A DNA stretch of 13,296 nucleotides. Origin: Planctomycetota bacterium (lineage in GTDB: Bacteria; Planctomycetota; Planctomycetia; Pirellulales; Lacipirellulaceae). The position numbers were made by a program, and so were the translations under genes. The DNA is taken from the NCBI GenBank assembly GCA_013151315.1, contig JAADIN010000042.1, positions 1 through 13,296 of the forward strand. The letters are read 5' to 3'. Positions 12,080-13,296 of the stretch are shown here, one piece after another. Numbering within the stretch: position 1 is the first letter of the stretch; each line of letters opens with the position of its first letter. The notes beneath the pieces were generated by a model. The model was not told where the DNA came from, made no database searches, and saw only the letters and a program-made list of their open reading frames with translations.

Positions 12080-13296
12080 ATGGCCGACTTCGGTGACTAT
12101 CTGATCAAGAAGGGCATTCTCGGCCCCGAACAGCTTCAAGAAGCAGAAACTGTCGCGACCTCGCGGAAGCTGAAGCTCCAAGATGCCATCGTGCAATTGG
12201 GCTACGCCACGGCCGAGCAGGTGATGCGTGTCTTGGCCGAGCAACACGACTACGAATATTTCGATCTCGACAACGTGCCGATTCCGCCCGCGGTGGTCGA
12301 ATTGGTTCCCGAATCGGTCGCCCGCGAGAACTCGGTCATTCCGTTTTCCGAAGAAGATGGCAAACTCAAAATCGTCGTTAGCGATCCACTCGACTTCGAG
12401 ACCTTCGATAAACTGAAATTCATCTTGAACCGCGAAGTCGAAATCGGCCTCGCGACCAAGGAGCAAATCAACGAGGCGATCAACCGCAACTACGGCCAGA
12501 TGGACGGTGAAAGTGCCGACTCGATGTTGCAGGAATTCACCGACACGGCGATCGACTTCACCGAGACCGAAGACGATGCCGACAGCGACGACGATGCCGT
12601 CGTCGACGAAAACAGTGCCCCGGTCGTACGTCTCGTTCAATTGATGATTACCGAGGCCGTTCAGCTACGCGCCTCGGATATTCATCTCGAACCCTTTGAA
12701 AAAACGGTGCGAATTCGCTATCGCATCGATGGCATCTTGGTGGAAAGAGACAGCCCCCCTCGCCGTTTGCTTAGTGCATTGCTCTCGCGCATCAAAATTT
12801 TGGCAAAGATGGATATTGCCGAACGACGGCGTACGCAGGATGGCCGAATCAAAATTACTGCCGGCGGCAAAGAGATCGACTTGCGGGTGAGCATGTTGCC
12901 GACTTCGCACGGGCAATCGTGCGTGATGCGGCTGCTGGATAAGGACAACATTCGCGTCGGCGTCCGGCAACTGGGACTTAGCGAGAGGGATTTCAAGGTC
13001 TTTCGCGGTCTGACTCGCCGGCCCAACGGCATTGTGCTCGTGACCGGCCCGACCGGCTCGGGCAAGACGACCACGCTCTACGCCGCCCTGAACGAACTGA
13101 ACCGCCCCGACCGAAAGATCATCACGGCCGAAGACCCGGTCGAATACTATCTGCCAGGAATCAACCAGGTCGAGGTCCGCCACAAAATCGGGCTCGATTT
13201 CGCACTGATTATTCGGTCGATGTTGCGGCAAGCGCCCAATGTGATCTTGGTCGGCGAAATGCGTGACTACGAAACGGCCTCGATGGGTATCCAGGC
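12080..13296 (+). CDS. gspE: GspE/PilB-type secretion ATPase (5' part, runs off the window)
   Basis: The frame is open from ATG 12080 to the window end (405 codons seen of roughly 550-600 usual). This cytoplasmic hexameric ATPase drives type II secretion or type IV pilus assembly. In order it shows an N-terminal GspE domain (residues 1-145, starting MADFGDYLIKKG), an acidic linker rich in D and E (about 150-185), the pre-ATPase domain with ASDIHLEPF and RYRIDGILVE, Walker A GPTGSGKTT (323-331, K329), the Asp box ITAEDPVEYYLPGINQVEV and Walker B VILVGEMRD (388-396). Two small departures are LRQAPN for the common LRQDPD and GEMRD for GEIRD. The region for the zinc tetracysteine lies beyond the edge. 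GspE versus PilB cannot be decided, as no partner genes are in view. Confidence 0.94.
   Translation, partial: MADFGDYLIKKGILGPEQLQEAETVATSRKLKLQDAIVQLGYATAEQVMRVLAEQHDYEYFDLDNVPIPPAVVELVPESVARENSVIPFSEEDGKLKIVVSDPLDFETFDKLKFILNREVEIGLATKEQINEAINRNYGQMDGESADSMLQEFTDTAIDFTETEDDADSDDDAVVDENSAPVVRLVQLMITEAVQLRASDIHLEPFEKTVRIRYRIDGILVERDSPPRRLLSALLSRIKILAKMDIAERRRTQDGRIKITAGGKEIDLRVSMLPTSHGQSCVMRLLDKDNIRVGVRQLGLSERDFKVFRGLTRRPNGIVLVTGPTGSGKTTTLYAALNELNRPDRKIITAEDPVEYYLPGINQVEVRHKIGLDFALIIRSMLRQAPNVILVGEMRDYETASMGIQ

Noticed and set aside
11828..12640. Long open frame (270 codons) on the minus strand
   Set aside because: It lies antisense to the gspE-type gene, whose motifs on the + strand are unmistakable, and its translation shows no domain features.
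12665..13231. Minus-strand open frame of 188 codons
   Set aside because: It is antisense to the pre-ATPase and Walker A part of gspE and is a by-product of codon bias.

Overview
The window reads as chromosomal DNA of a planctomycete, probably of the Pirellulales type. This is an inference from the mix of families: an N-terminal SEC-C helical-repeat protein next to ribD, a degenerate GH2-like protein joined to an E1-like enzyme and a Hanks-type kinase, a free-standing LuxR-type HTH protein, csrA behind a small unnamed gene, and repeat-rich spacers. The base composition is moderately GC-rich. There is no rRNA, tRNA, CRISPR array, transposase or clear prophage.

Left block (1-3893, + strand): the 3' end of uvrA (nucleotide excision repair), then a GH2-like protein without a catalytic domain, a ThiF/MoeB/HesA-type adenylyltransferase joined to it by an ATGA overlap, and a soluble serine/threonine kinase. 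The last three look co-transcribed. A spacer of about 710 bp follows, holding several repeat types and a nested hairpin.

Middle block (4605-8804): a small LuxR-type HTH gene on the minus strand faces away from a + strand pair, a 698-residue SEC-C/helical-repeat protein and ribD (riboflavin synthesis), 7 bp apart. ribD converges on yjbQ (minus strand) with only 4 bp between the stop codons.

Right block (8805-13296): a 76-residue unnamed protein lies behind a sigma-70-like promoter and ends in a clear intrinsic terminator. On the minus strand an unnamed 105-residue gene is followed by csrA, the post-transcriptional regulator. On the + strand come a DUF2513 protein with a calcium-loop-like C terminus, a small exported protein, and the 5' part of a gspE/pilB-type secretion ATPase that runs off the window.

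The strongest unexplained signals are a dispersed short hairpin repeat (four copies, one pair of which shows a compensatory stem change), the GH2-like/E1-like/kinase gene cluster, an 85-92 bp inverted-repeat element at 10439-10530, and a possible CsrA site over the Shine-Dalgarno of the DUF2513 gene. No complete new system can be demonstrated from this sequence alone.
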